Notes under the pieces: generated by a model
Told to the model about the DNA's origin: nothing
What the model saw: only the letters and a program-made list of their open reading frames with translations
Database searches by the model: none
Shown here: positions 6,921-14,413 of the stretch, piece after piece
Position numbering within the stretch: the first letter of the stretch is position 1
Layout of the letters: every line of letters begins with the position of its first letter
Assembly: GCA_002304945.1 (NCBI GenBank)
Contig: DBPQ01000079.1
Span: 1,800 to 19,154 of the forward strand
Direction of reading: 5' to 3'
Origin: Actinomycetales bacterium UBA1416
GTDB lineage: Bacteria > Actinomycetota > Actinomycetes > Actinomycetales > Actinomycetaceae
DNA length: 17,355 nt
Position numbers and translations under genes: made by a program

Positions 6921-7175
6921 ATGAGCATCACGGTCTACAGCAAGCCGAACTGTGTTCAGTGTGACGCCACCTACCGGGCGCTCAACAAGCACGGCCTGCA
7001 GTACGAGGTCGTGGACATCACGCAGGACCCCGAGGCGCTGCAGACCGTCAAGGCGCTGGGCTACCAGCAGGCTCCTGTCGTGTTCGCCGATGGCGACCAC
7101 TGGTCGGGCTTCCGGCCGGACCGAATCAAGGCTGCCGCCCGCGTGGCTGCCGAGGCCGGCATCCTCACCGCCTGA
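6921..7175 (+). CDS. nrdH: NrdH glutaredoxin-like redoxin
   Basis: An 84-residue thioredoxin-fold protein that supplies electrons to class Ib ribonucleotide reductase and is itself reduced by thioredoxin reductase. The redox motif is Cys11-Val-Gln-Cys14 (CVQC), followed by the NrdH signature WSGFRPDRI near residues 55-63, which separates it from ordinary glutaredoxins. The length is that of known NrdH proteins (about 75-85). The ATG is preceded by a strong GAGGAGG ribosome binding site. It is first in the nrdHIE operon, downstream of an NrdR-like box, and nrdI begins 18 bp after its stop. Confidence 0.96.
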   Translation: MSITVYSKPNCVQCDATYRALNKHGLQYEVVDITQDPEALQTVKALGYQQAPVVFADGDHWSGFRPDRIKAAARVAAEAGILTA

Positions 7176-7193
7176 GCCGGGCGCCCCGGACGC

Positions 7194-7607
7194 ATGGGAC
7201 GCATTGTCTACTTCTCCTCGGTGTCCGAGAACACCCACCGCTTCGTGGAGCGGCTCGGGCTGCCGGCCACCCGGATCCCGGTCCACTGGGAGGACGGCTT
7301 CGAGGTCGACGAGGAGTACGTGCTGATCGTCCCCACGTACGGCGGCGGCAACACCGGGGGAGCGGTGCCCCGCCAGGTCATCAAGTTCCTGAACAACCCG
7401 CACAACCGGGCGTTGATCCGGGGGGTCATCGCCTCGGGCAACACCAACTTCGGGAAGGCGTTCTGCATCGCGGGGGACATCGTCTCCGCGAAGTGCCAGG
7501 TGCCCTACCTGTACCGCTTCGAACTACTGGGAACCGCCGATGACGTGCGGCGGGTCCGCGAGGGATTGGGACAATTTTGGTCGAGACACTCACAGATACC
7601 GGCGTAG
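7194..7607 (+). CDS. nrdI: NrdI flavodoxin-like protein
   Basis: A 137-residue FMN protein of the NrdI family, which provides the oxidant used to assemble the dimanganese-tyrosyl radical cofactor of NrdF. It shows the flavodoxin-like start RIVYFSSVSENTHRFVERL (phosphate-binding loop SSVSENT), the PTYGGGNTGGAVPRQVIKFL segment and the loop GVIASGNTNFGKAFCIAGD that contacts FMN. Length is normal. The ribosome binding site before the ATG at 7194 is weak. Its 3' end overlaps the 5' end of nrdE by 31 bp in another frame. Its normal partner NrdF is not encoded in this window. Confidence 0.95.
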   Translation: MGRIVYFSSVSENTHRFVERLGLPATRIPVHWEDGFEVDEEYVLIVPTYGGGNTGGAVPRQVIKFLNNPHNRALIRGVIASGNTNFGKAFCIAGDIVSAKCQVPYLYRFELLGTADDVRRVREGLGQFWSRHSQIPA

Positions 7608-9736
7608 AGACCGCGCCGGAGGCGCCGGAGATGGACTACCACGCGCTCAACGCGATGCTGAACCTCTACGACGAGGACGGCAACATCCAGTTCGACAAGG
7701 ACCGTGAGGCCGCGCGGCAGTACTTCCTCCAGCACGTCAATCAGAACACAGTGTTCTTCCACAACCTCAGGGAGAAGCTCGACTACCTCGTGGAGGAGGG
7801 CTACTACGAGGCGGAGGTCCTGGAGAAGTACCGCTTCGACTTCCTCGAGCAGGCCTTCGCGCGCGCCTACGCCCACAAGTTCCGCTTCCCCACGTTCCTC
7901 GGTGCGTTCAAGTACTACACCTCGTACACGCTCAAGACCTTCGACGGGAAGCGCTACCTGGAGCGGTTCGAGGACCGCGTGGTGATGGTGGCCCTCACCC
8001 TGGCGGCGGGGGACGAGGAGATGGCCCTCCACCTCATCGACGAGATGATCACCGGCCGCTTCCAGCCCGCCACCCCCACGTTCCTGAACGCGGGCAAGAA
8101 GCAGCGGGGCGAGTTCGTCTCCTGCTTCCTCCTGCGCATCGAGGACAACATGGAGTCCATCGCGCGGGGCATCAACTCCGCCCTCCAGCTCTCCAAGCGC
8201 GGCGGTGGAGTGGCCCTCCTGCTCTCCAACCTGCGGGAGGCCGGCGCACCGATCAAGAAGATCCAGAACCAGTCCTCCGGGGTCATCCCCGTGATGAAGC
8301 TCCTCGAGGACTCCTTCTCCTACGCGAACCAGCTCGGCGCCCGCCAGGGTGCGGGGGCGGTGTACCTGCACGCCCACCACCCGGACATCCTGTCCTTCCT
8401 GGACACCAAGCGGGAGAACGCGGACGAGAAGATCCGCATCAAGACCCTCTCGCTGGGCGTGGTCATCCCGGACATCACGTTCGAGCTCGCGCGGAAGAAC
8501 GAGGACATGTACCTGTTCTCGCCCTACGACGTCGAGCGCATCCACGGGATGCCCTTCGCGGACATCAACGTGACCGAGAAGTACCACGAGATGGTGGACG
8601 ACAAGCGGATCCACAAGAAGAAGATCAACGCACGCCAGTTCTTCCAGACCCTCGCGGAGATCCAGTTCGAGTCCGGCTACCCGTACATCATGTTCGAGGA
8701 CTCGGTGAACAAGGCCAACCCGCTCGCGGGCAAGGTGGTCATGTCCAACCTCTGCTCCGAGATCCTCCAGGTCTCCACGCCGTCGACGTACAACGAGGAC
8801 CTGTCCTACGCGGAGGTCGGCAAGGACATCTCCTGCAACCTCGGTTCGCTCAACATCGCCAAGGCGATGGACTCGCCGGACTTCGGGCTCACCGTCGGAA
8901 CGGCGATCCGCGCCCTGACCGCGGTGTCCACCCTGAGCGTCATCGAGTCGGTGCCCTCGATCGTGAAGGGCAACCACGAGTCCCACGCCATCGGGCTCGG
9001 CCAGATGAACCTGCACGGCTACCTCGCCCGGGAGAGGATCCACTACGGATCCGAGGAGGGCCTCGACTTCACGAACATCTACTTCTACACGGTGCTGTTC
9101 CACGCGATCACCGAGTCCAACAAGCTCGCCATCGAGCGGGGCCGGGCCTTCGGCGGGTTTGAGGACTCCACCTACGCGTCGGGCGAGTTCTTCGACAAGT
9201 ACACCGACCAGGTGTGGGAGCCGCAGACCCCCCGCGTGCGCGGACTGTTCGCCGAGGCCGGGATCCACGTCCCCACCCAGGAGGACTGGCGGAACCTGAA
9301 GGCCTCCGTGATGGAGCACGGCATCTACAACGCCTACCTCCAGGCGGTCCCGCCCACCGGGTCCATCTCCTACATCAACGGATCCACCTCCTCGATCCAC
9401 CCGATCGTCTCCAAGATCGAGATCCGCAAGGAGGGCAAGATCGGGCGGGTGTACTACCCGGCGCCGTTCATGACGAACGACAACCTGGAGTACTACCGGG
9501 ACGCGTACGAGATCGGCTACGAGAAGATCATCGACACGTACGCGGTGGCCACCCAGCACGTGGACCAGGGCCTCTCCCTCACCCTGTTCTTCCCGGACAA
9601 GGTCACCACCCGTGACCTCAACCGTGCGCAGATCTACGCCTGGAAGAAGGGCATCAAGACCCTGTACTACATCCGGCTGCGGCAGATGGCGCTCGAGGGC
9701 ACCGAGGTGGAGGGCTGCGTGTCCTGCATGCTGTAG
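7577..9736 (+). CDS. nrdE: Class Ib ribonucleoside-diphosphate reductase alpha subunit
   Basis: A 719-residue catalytic subunit that reduces ribonucleoside diphosphates to deoxyribonucleotides. It lacks the N-terminal ATP cone of class Ia, as expected. The active-site cysteines are visible: Cys183 (VSCFLL) and Cys420 (SCNLGSLN) as the reducing pair, Cys393 in SNLCSEI as the thiyl-radical residue flanked by the conserved Asn and Glu, and the C-terminal GCVSCML whose two cysteines exchange with NrdH. The sequence closely follows mycobacterial NrdE from MDYHALNAMLNLY onward. The chosen start is TTG at 7577, inside nrdI; ATG at 7631 would remove 18 poorly conserved residues and remains possible. 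A long stem-loop follows 10 bp after the stop, and no nrdF gene comes next. Confidence 0.96.
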   Translation: MVETLTDTGVETAPEAPEMDYHALNAMLNLYDEDGNIQFDKDREAARQYFLQHVNQNTVFFHNLREKLDYLVEEGYYEAEVLEKYRFDFLEQAFARAYAHKFRFPTFLGAFKYYTSYTLKTFDGKRYLERFEDRVVMVALTLAAGDEEMALHLIDEMITGRFQPATPTFLNAGKKQRGEFVSCFLLRIEDNMESIARGINSALQLSKRGGGVALLLSNLREAGAPIKKIQNQSSGVIPVMKLLEDSFSYANQLGARQGAGAVYLHAHHPDILSFLDTKRENADEKIRIKTLSLGVVIPDITFELARKNEDMYLFSPYDVERIHGMPFADINVTEKYHEMVDDKRIHKKKINARQFFQTLAEIQFESGYPYIMFEDSVNKANPLAGKVVMSNLCSEILQVSTPSTYNEDLSYAEVGKDISCNLGSLNIAKAMDSPDFGLTVGTAIRALTAVSTLSVIESVPSIVKGNHESHAIGLGQMNLHGYLARERIHYGSEEGLDFTNIYFYTVLFHAITESNKLAIERGRAFGGFEDSTYASGEFFDKYTDQVWEPQTPRVRGLFAEAGIHVPTQEDWRNLKASVMEHGIYNAYLQAVPPTGSISYINGSTSSIHPIVSKIEIRKEGKIGRVYYPAPFMTNDNLEYYRDAYEIGYEKIIDTYAVATQHVDQGLSLTLFFPDKVTTRDLNRAQIYAWKKGIKTLYYIRLRQMALEGTEVEGCVSCML

Positions 9737-9746
9737 TGACGTGGCC

Positions 9747-9799
9747 GCGAGAACCGGCGCGTGCACCTGCCTCCCCCTGCCGGTGCGCGCGCCTCTCGC
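9747..9799 (+). terminator. Long stem-loop after nrdE
   Basis: GGCGCGTGCACC (9756-9767) pairs with GGTGCGCGCGCC (9782-9793) with one G-T wobble around a 14-nt loop, and the stem extends through GCGAGA (9747-9752) with TCTCGC (9794-9799) past a 3-nt bulge. There is no run of T after it, so it may be a GC-rich actinobacterial terminator or an mRNA 3'-stabilising structure. It ends the nrdHIE operon. Confidence 0.6.
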
Positions 9800-9888
9800 G
9801 TCTTCCGGGCGGAGCGCGGGTGGTCTCGCACGGCCCGATCTAGGACCATGGGCCGAAGGTCCGGGGGTGGGGGACGGTAGCCTCGACG

Positions 9889-9907
9889 GTGGGGTGGACC
9901 ACCCCAC
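9889..9907. promoter_or_regulatory. 19-bp perfect palindrome upstream of pntA
   Basis: GTGGGGTGG-A-CCACCCCAC is a perfect 9-bp inverted repeat around one base, too tight for an RNA hairpin and therefore more like a DNA operator for a dimeric regulator. It sits 78 bp before the pntA start and just after a poor -10 candidate (TAGCCT, 9878-9883), a position suited to repression. The regulator is not recognised. Confidence 0.45.
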
Positions 9908-9972
9908 AAGCCCATGGCGGACATCGCATCGGCATGGCCACGCGGCCAGTGTCGCGTCCGGACGATGAATCG

Positions 9973-9978
9973 AAGGAG
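9973..9978 (+). promoter_or_regulatory. Ribosome binding site deciding the pntA start
   Basis: AAGGAG lies 7 nt before the ATG at 9986, and is the best ribosome binding site in the region. It favours this start over the upstream in-frame ATGs at 9914 and 9965 and over the ATG at 10094, where most PntA proteins would begin. Confidence 0.7.
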
Positions 9979-9985
9979 ATTCGTG

Positions 9986-11620
9986 ATGACAACAGGGTTG
10001 GCCCGTGAGACAGGGCAGCCCCTGGACGGCGAGGTGACGGCTGATCCCGTCCCCCGCGAGGGACAGGAAAGCACCGGTGAGCAGCTGACCCCGATGACGA
10101 TCGGGATCCCGCGCGAGTCGGTCGCCGGGGAGAACCGGGTGGCGGGGACGCCTAACACGGTCACCCTGCTGAGGAAGTTGGGGTACGAGGTCGTCGTGGA
10201 GCACGACGCCGGCAGGCGGGCGAGCCTTCCGGACGAGGCGTACGAGGAGGCCGGCGCCCACGTCGTCGACAACGCGTGGGCCGCGGACATCGTGCTGGCC
10301 CTGAACCGGCCCACGGACGCCGAGATCGGCAAGCTCCGCCCCGGCGCCACCCTCGTCACCTTCCTCTACCCACGCCAGAACGCCGACCTCGTGGAGAAGC
10401 TCCGCGCCCGTGGCGTGACCGCGCTCTCCATGGACATGGTGCCGCGCATCAGCCGCGCGCAGTCAATGGACGCCCTCAGTTCGATGGCGAACATCACCGG
10501 GTACCGGGCCGTCGTCGAGGCCTCGTACGCGTTCGGCCGGTTCTTCACCGGCCAGGTCACCGCGGCGGGCAAGGTCCCGCCTGCCAAGGTCCTGGTGGCG
10601 GGCACCGGAGTTGCCGGCCTCGCCGCGATCGGGGCGGCGAACAACATGGGCGCCATCGTGCGCGCCACGGACATCCGCCCGGAGACCGCCGAGCAGGTCG
10701 AGTCCATGGGTGCGGAGTTCTTGCACGTCAAGGGCGTGGAACAGCAGGTCTCGAAGGATGGCTACGCCAAGGAGGCGAGCGAGGACTACCAGCGCCGCGC
10801 TGCCGAGCTGTACGCCGAGCAGGCCCGGGACGTGGACATCATCATCACCACCGCCGCCATCCCCGGCCGGACCGCCCCGCTCCTCGTCACCGCGGAGATG
10901 GTGGCGAGCATGAAGCCCGGCAGCGTCATCGTGGACCTCGCCGCCTACAGCGGCGGCAACTGCGAGCTCACCCGCGCCGGCGAGAAGTACGAGACCGAGA
11001 ACGGCGTCACGATCATCGGGTACACCGACTTCGCCAGCCGCCTGCCCGGCCAGTCCTCCCAGCTCTACGGCACCAACCTCGTGAACGCGCTGAAGCTCAT
11101 GACGCCGGAGAAGGACGGCCAGCTCGTCCTCGACTTCGACGACGAGATCGTCCGTTCCATGACCGTGACCCGCGACGGCGAGACCACCTTCCCACCGCCC
11201 CCCATCGAGGTCTCGGCCGCCCCCGCCGCCACGACGGCGGCCCCTGCCGCCGTCGCCCCGCCCAAGGAGCCGCGCCCCTGGTGGCACTCCTTCGTGGCCG
11301 TGGCGATAGGGTCGATCGCCCTCATCGGCCTGCTGGCGATGGCTCCGGCGTCGTTCCTGGAACTGACGGCGGTCTTCGTGGTCGCGATCGTCGTGGGCTA
11401 CTACGTGGTCTGGAACGTCACCTCGGCGCTCCACACGCCCCTGATGAGCGTCACGAACGCGATCAGCGGAATCATCGTGGTCGGCGGCATCACCCAGCTG
11501 ACCAGCGACAACCTCACGATCAGGATCATCGCGACCATCGCGGTGCTGATCGCGTCGATCAACGTGTTCGGCGGGTTCACCGTGACCCAGCGGATGCTCA
11601 CCATGTTCAGGAAGGCGTGA
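9986..11620 (+). CDS. pntA: NAD(P) transhydrogenase alpha subunit (PntA)
   Basis: A 544-residue subunit of the Re/Si-specific proton-translocating transhydrogenase, which couples proton flow across the membrane to hydride transfer between NAD(H) and NADP(H). Domain I begins with MTIGIPRES at residue 37 and carries the NAD-binding loop VAGTGVAGLAAIG (glycines 206, 208, 211). Near-C-terminal residues 431-544 hold about four hydrophobic helices belonging to domain II. Between them is a Pro/Ala-rich linker at about 410-428. The first 36 residues before the usual family start are polar and unmatched, but the AAGGAG site at 9973 supports ATG 9986. pntB begins 3 bp after the stop with its ribosome binding site inside pntA, so the two are an operon. 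This is the two-subunit E. coli-like arrangement rather than the three-subunit one. Confidence 0.95.
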   Translation: MTTGLARETGQPLDGEVTADPVPREGQESTGEQLTPMTIGIPRESVAGENRVAGTPNTVTLLRKLGYEVVVEHDAGRRASLPDEAYEEAGAHVVDNAWAADIVLALNRPTDAEIGKLRPGATLVTFLYPRQNADLVEKLRARGVTALSMDMVPRISRAQSMDALSSMANITGYRAVVEASYAFGRFFTGQVTAAGKVPPAKVLVAGTGVAGLAAIGAANNMGAIVRATDIRPETAEQVESMGAEFLHVKGVEQQVSKDGYAKEASEDYQRRAAELYAEQARDVDIIITTAAIPGRTAPLLVTAEMVASMKPGSVIVDLAAYSGGNCELTRAGEKYETENGVTIIGYTDFASRLPGQSSQLYGTNLVNALKLMTPEKDGQLVLDFDDEIVRSMTVTRDGETTFPPPPIEVSAAPAATTAAPAAVAPPKEPRPWWHSFVAVAIGSIALIGLLAMAPASFLELTAVFVVAIVVGYYVVWNVTSALHTPLMSVTNAISGIIVVGGITQLTSDNLTIRIIATIAVLIASINVFGGFTVTQRMLTMFRKA

Positions 11621-11623
11621 GTG

Positions 11624-13027
11624 ATGACCAACTTCGTCCACGCGACCTACATCGTCTCCGGGCTGCTGTTCATCTTCGCGCTCGCGGGGCTGAGCCGGTT
11701 CCAGACCTCCAAGCGCGGCAACGCGTTCGGCATCCTGGGCATGGCGCTCGCCCTGATCGCCACCGTGGCCTCGGTCGTGAGTCCGGAGGAGGGTGAGGCC
11801 CTCGACACCCTCGGGATCATCCTGCTGGTGGGAGCCGTCTCCATCGGCGCCGTCGTCGGCATCCGCAAGGCGCTGAAGGTCGAGATGACGGGCATGCCGG
11901 AGCTGATCGCACTCCTCCACAGCTTCGTGGGCCTCGCGGCCGTCCTGGTGGGGTTCAACTCCTACCTGGAGGGCTCGGCCGACACGTTCCACCTGGCCGA
12001 GGTGTACATCGGCATCTTCATCGGCGCGGTGACCTTCACCGGCTCGATCGTGGCATGGGGCAAGCTCTCGGAGAAGCTGCCGTCCCGGCCGCTGACCCTC
12101 CCCGGCCGGCACTGGATGAACCTCGCGGCGATCCTCCTGATCGTCGGCATGGCGTTCTGGTTCGTCCCGACCCGGAGCATCATCCCCCTGATCCTCATGA
12201 CGATCCTCGCCCTGCTGCTCGGCATCCACCTCGTGGCGGCCATTGGCGGTGCGGACATGCCCGTGGTCATCTCGATGCTGAACTCCTACTCGGGCTGGGC
12301 CGCCGCCTTCGCCGGCTTCATGCTCGACAGCTCGGTCCTCATCGTCACGGGTGCGCTCGTGGGCGCCTCCGGTGCGATCCTGTCCTACATCATGTGCAGG
12401 GCCATGAACAGGTCCTTCATCTCCGTGATCCTCGGTGGATTCGGGGAGACCGGCTCCACGGGGCCAGCCACGGACTACGGCGACTACCGCGAGTTCTCGA
12501 CCGCGGAGGTCGCGGCCGAACTGGCCGAGGCGAGGTCCGTCATCATCGTCCCCGGCTACGGCATGGCGGTGGCACAGGCCCAGTACCCGGTGGCCGAGCT
12601 GACCAAGGCGCTCGAGGCGAACGGCTCCCTCGTCCGGTTCGCGATCCACCCGGTGGCGGGCCGCCTGCCCGGGCACATGAACGTGCTGCTCGCAGAGGCG
12701 CACGTGTCCTACGACATCGTGCTCGAGATGGACGAGATCAACGACGACTTCCCGGAGACCGACGTCGTGCTCGTGATCGGTGCCAACGACACGGTGAACC
12801 CCTCCGCGATGGAGCCCGGCACCCCGATCTCGGGCATGCCCGTGCTGCACGCCTGGGAGGCCAAGCAGGTGGTGGTGTTCAAGCGGTCCATGAACCCCGG
12901 GTATGCCGGGGTCGAGAACCCGCTGTTCTTCAAGGAGAACACCGCGATGTGCTTCGGCGACGCCAAGGCGTCCGTGCAGGCGATCCTCGCATCCCTGCCC
13001 GCGGGCGCGGAGACCGCGCGCGTCTGA
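11624..13027 (+). CDS. pntB: NAD(P) transhydrogenase beta subunit (PntB)
   Basis: A 467-residue partner of PntA, forming the rest of the proton channel and the NADP(H)-binding domain III. The first ~270 residues contain eight or nine hydrophobic helices, including the segment with the conserved SYSGWAAAFAGF. Domain III follows with GYGMAVAQAQYPV (from 311), GRLPGHMNVLLAEA, IGANDTVNP (Asp389) and KRSMNPGYAGVENPLF (from 420), the NADP-contacting motifs of the family. ATG 11624 is preferred because AGGAAGG at 11609-11615 is 8 nt away; GTG at 11621 is a one-codon longer alternative. A strong terminator follows 15 bp after the stop. Confidence 0.96.
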   Translation: MTNFVHATYIVSGLLFIFALAGLSRFQTSKRGNAFGILGMALALIATVASVVSPEEGEALDTLGIILLVGAVSIGAVVGIRKALKVEMTGMPELIALLHSFVGLAAVLVGFNSYLEGSADTFHLAEVYIGIFIGAVTFTGSIVAWGKLSEKLPSRPLTLPGRHWMNLAAILLIVGMAFWFVPTRSIIPLILMTILALLLGIHLVAAIGGADMPVVISMLNSYSGWAAAFAGFMLDSSVLIVTGALVGASGAILSYIMCRAMNRSFISVILGGFGETGSTGPATDYGDYREFSTAEVAAELAEARSVIIVPGYGMAVAQAQYPVAELTKALEANGSLVRFAIHPVAGRLPGHMNVLLAEAHVSYDIVLEMDEINDDFPETDVVLVIGANDTVNPSAMEPGTPISGMPVLHAWEAKQVVVFKRSMNPGYAGVENPLFFKENTAMCFGDAKASVQAILASLPAGAETARV

Positions 13028-13042
13028 TCGGGCAGTCTCGAA

Positions 13043-13073
13043 CGGGCCCGGGAGCACAATGCTCCTGGGCCCG
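13043..13073 (+). terminator. Strong hairpin terminator after pntB
   Basis: CGGGCCCGGGAGCA (13043-13056) pairs with TGCTCCTGGGCCCG (13060-13073), 14 bp with one G-T wobble and a 3-nt loop, followed by a pyrimidine-rich stretch. It separates pntAB from the symporter gene. Confidence 0.75.
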
Positions 13074-13104
13074 CCCTCTGTTCCCGCCTCTTCAGGAGGT
13101 ACCC

Positions 13105-14373
13105 ATGGCCACCACCCACCTCACGACCACCGGCACCCCCGGCTTCCTCCGGCGACTGCTGCGCATGAGCCTCATCGGCCAGATCGCCATCGGCCTGGTC
13201 CTCGGCATCGCGCTCGCGCTGCTCGCCCCCGCCGCGACCGATTCCGTGGCCATCCTCGGGGACCTGTTCATCTCGGCGCTGAAGGCCGTGGCCCCGATCC
13301 TCGTGTTCGTCCTGGTGATGGCGGCCATCGGCAACCACACCAAGGGACAGCCCACCCACATCCGGCCGGTGATCGTGCTCTACCTCCTGGGCACCTTCAG
13401 CGCGGCGCTGGTGGCAGTGCTCGCGAGCTTCGCCTTCCCGACCACGCTCACCCTCGACGCTCCTCCGGCGTCGGGGGATGCCCCGGGAGGAATCCTCGGC
13501 GTCCTGCGGAACCTGCTGCTGAGCGCGGTGCAGAACCCGGTCAGCGCCCTGATGGACGCCAACTTCATCGCCATCCTCGTCTGGGCCGCCGGCCTCGGCA
13601 TCGCGCTGCGGCACGCGAGCCAGGGAACCCGCACGACGGTCAACGACCTCGCCGCCGCCGTCTCCTCCATCGTGCACGTCGTGATCCGCTTCGCTCCCCT
13701 CGGGATCTTCGGCCTCGTCGCCGGCACCCTCGGCAGCACGGGCTTCGACGCACTGTTCGGCTACGGCAAGCTGCTGCTGGTGATCGTGGGCTGCATGCTG
13801 TTCGTCGCCCTGGTCGTCAACCCGCTCTTCGTGTTCTGGAAGCTGCGCCGCAACCCCTACCCGCTGGTGTTCACCTGCCTGCGGGACAGCGCCGTCACCG
13901 CGTTCTTCACCCGCAGCTCCGCGGCCAACATCCCGATCAACCTCGAGCTGGCCAAGCGCCTCGGCCTCCACGAGGACACGTACTCGATCTCCATCCCGCT
14001 CGGCGCCACCATCAACATGGCGGGTGCGGCCATCACGATTACGGTGATGACGCTCGCGGCGGCCCACACCCTGGACATCCAGGTCGACATCCCGACTGCG
14101 CTGCTCCTCAGCGTCGTGTCCGGGCTCGCCGCCGCCGGGGCCTCCGGTGTGGCCGGTGGCTCGCTTCTGCTCATCCCCATGGCCTGTGCCCTGTTCGGCA
14201 TCGACGCCGACGTGGCGATGCAGGTGGTGGCCATCGGCTTCGTCATCAGCGTGGTGCAGGACTCGATGGAGACCGCGCTGAACTCCTCCACGGACATCCT
14301 CTTCACCGCCGCCGCGAGCGCTGCCGCGACGGGGGAGCCCCTCAACCTGGAACGGCCGCGACCCGGCTCGTGA
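13105..14373 (+). CDS. sstT: Serine/threonine:Na+ symporter, SstT type (DAACS family)
   Basis: A 422-residue inner-membrane symporter of the dicarboxylate/amino acid:cation family. It has about eight hydrophobic helices beginning with MSLIGQIAIGLVLGIALALLAP and the family substrate-site signature TRSSAANIPINLELAKRLGL (residues 269-288), followed by the NMAGAAITITVMTLAAAHTL helix. The RSSAANIP form and the length (E. coli SstT is about 414) point to the serine/threonine branch rather than glutamate or C4-dicarboxylate carriers. ATG 13105 is preceded by AGGAGGT at 13094-13100. The pntB terminator lies just upstream, so it has its own promoter or reads from leakage. It may supply the serine used by SdaA encoded 7 kb away; that link is inference. 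Confidence 0.9.
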   Translation: MATTHLTTTGTPGFLRRLLRMSLIGQIAIGLVLGIALALLAPAATDSVAILGDLFISALKAVAPILVFVLVMAAIGNHTKGQPTHIRPVIVLYLLGTFSAALVAVLASFAFPTTLTLDAPPASGDAPGGILGVLRNLLLSAVQNPVSALMDANFIAILVWAAGLGIALRHASQGTRTTVNDLAAAVSSIVHVVIRFAPLGIFGLVAGTLGSTGFDALFGYGKLLLVIVGCMLFVALVVNPLFVFWKLRRNPYPLVFTCLRDSAVTAFFTRSSAANIPINLELAKRLGLHEDTYSISIPLGATINMAGAAITITVMTLAAAHTLDIQVDIPTALLLSVVSGLAAAGASGVAGGSLLLIPMACALFGIDADVAMQVVAIGFVISVVQDSMETALNSSTDILFTAAASAAATGEPLNLERPRPGS

Positions 14374-14413
14374 CAGCCCCATGGGGCGCGGCTCCCGGTG
14401 GGACGATGGCGCC

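Noticed and set aside
6541..6924. 127-codon plus-strand frame over the sdaA-nrdH gap
   Set aside because: It starts inside sdaA, overlaps the nrdH start, and has irregular codon composition and no ribosome binding site; the region looks regulatory.
9914..9985. Upstream in-frame extension of pntA
   Set aside because: No ribosome binding site at 9914 or 9965, and the AAGGAG at 9973 clearly serves ATG 9986.
7505..10261. 918-codon minus-strand open frame opposite nrdE
   Set aside because: It mirrors the codon structure of nrdE, has a repetitive Val/Leu/Glu/Arg-rich composition and no recognisable motif; nrdE is unambiguous.
10463..13057. 864-codon minus-strand open frame opposite pntAB
   Set aside because: His/Asp/Arg/Gly-rich shadow of the high-GC coding strand with no domain; pntA and pntB are certain.
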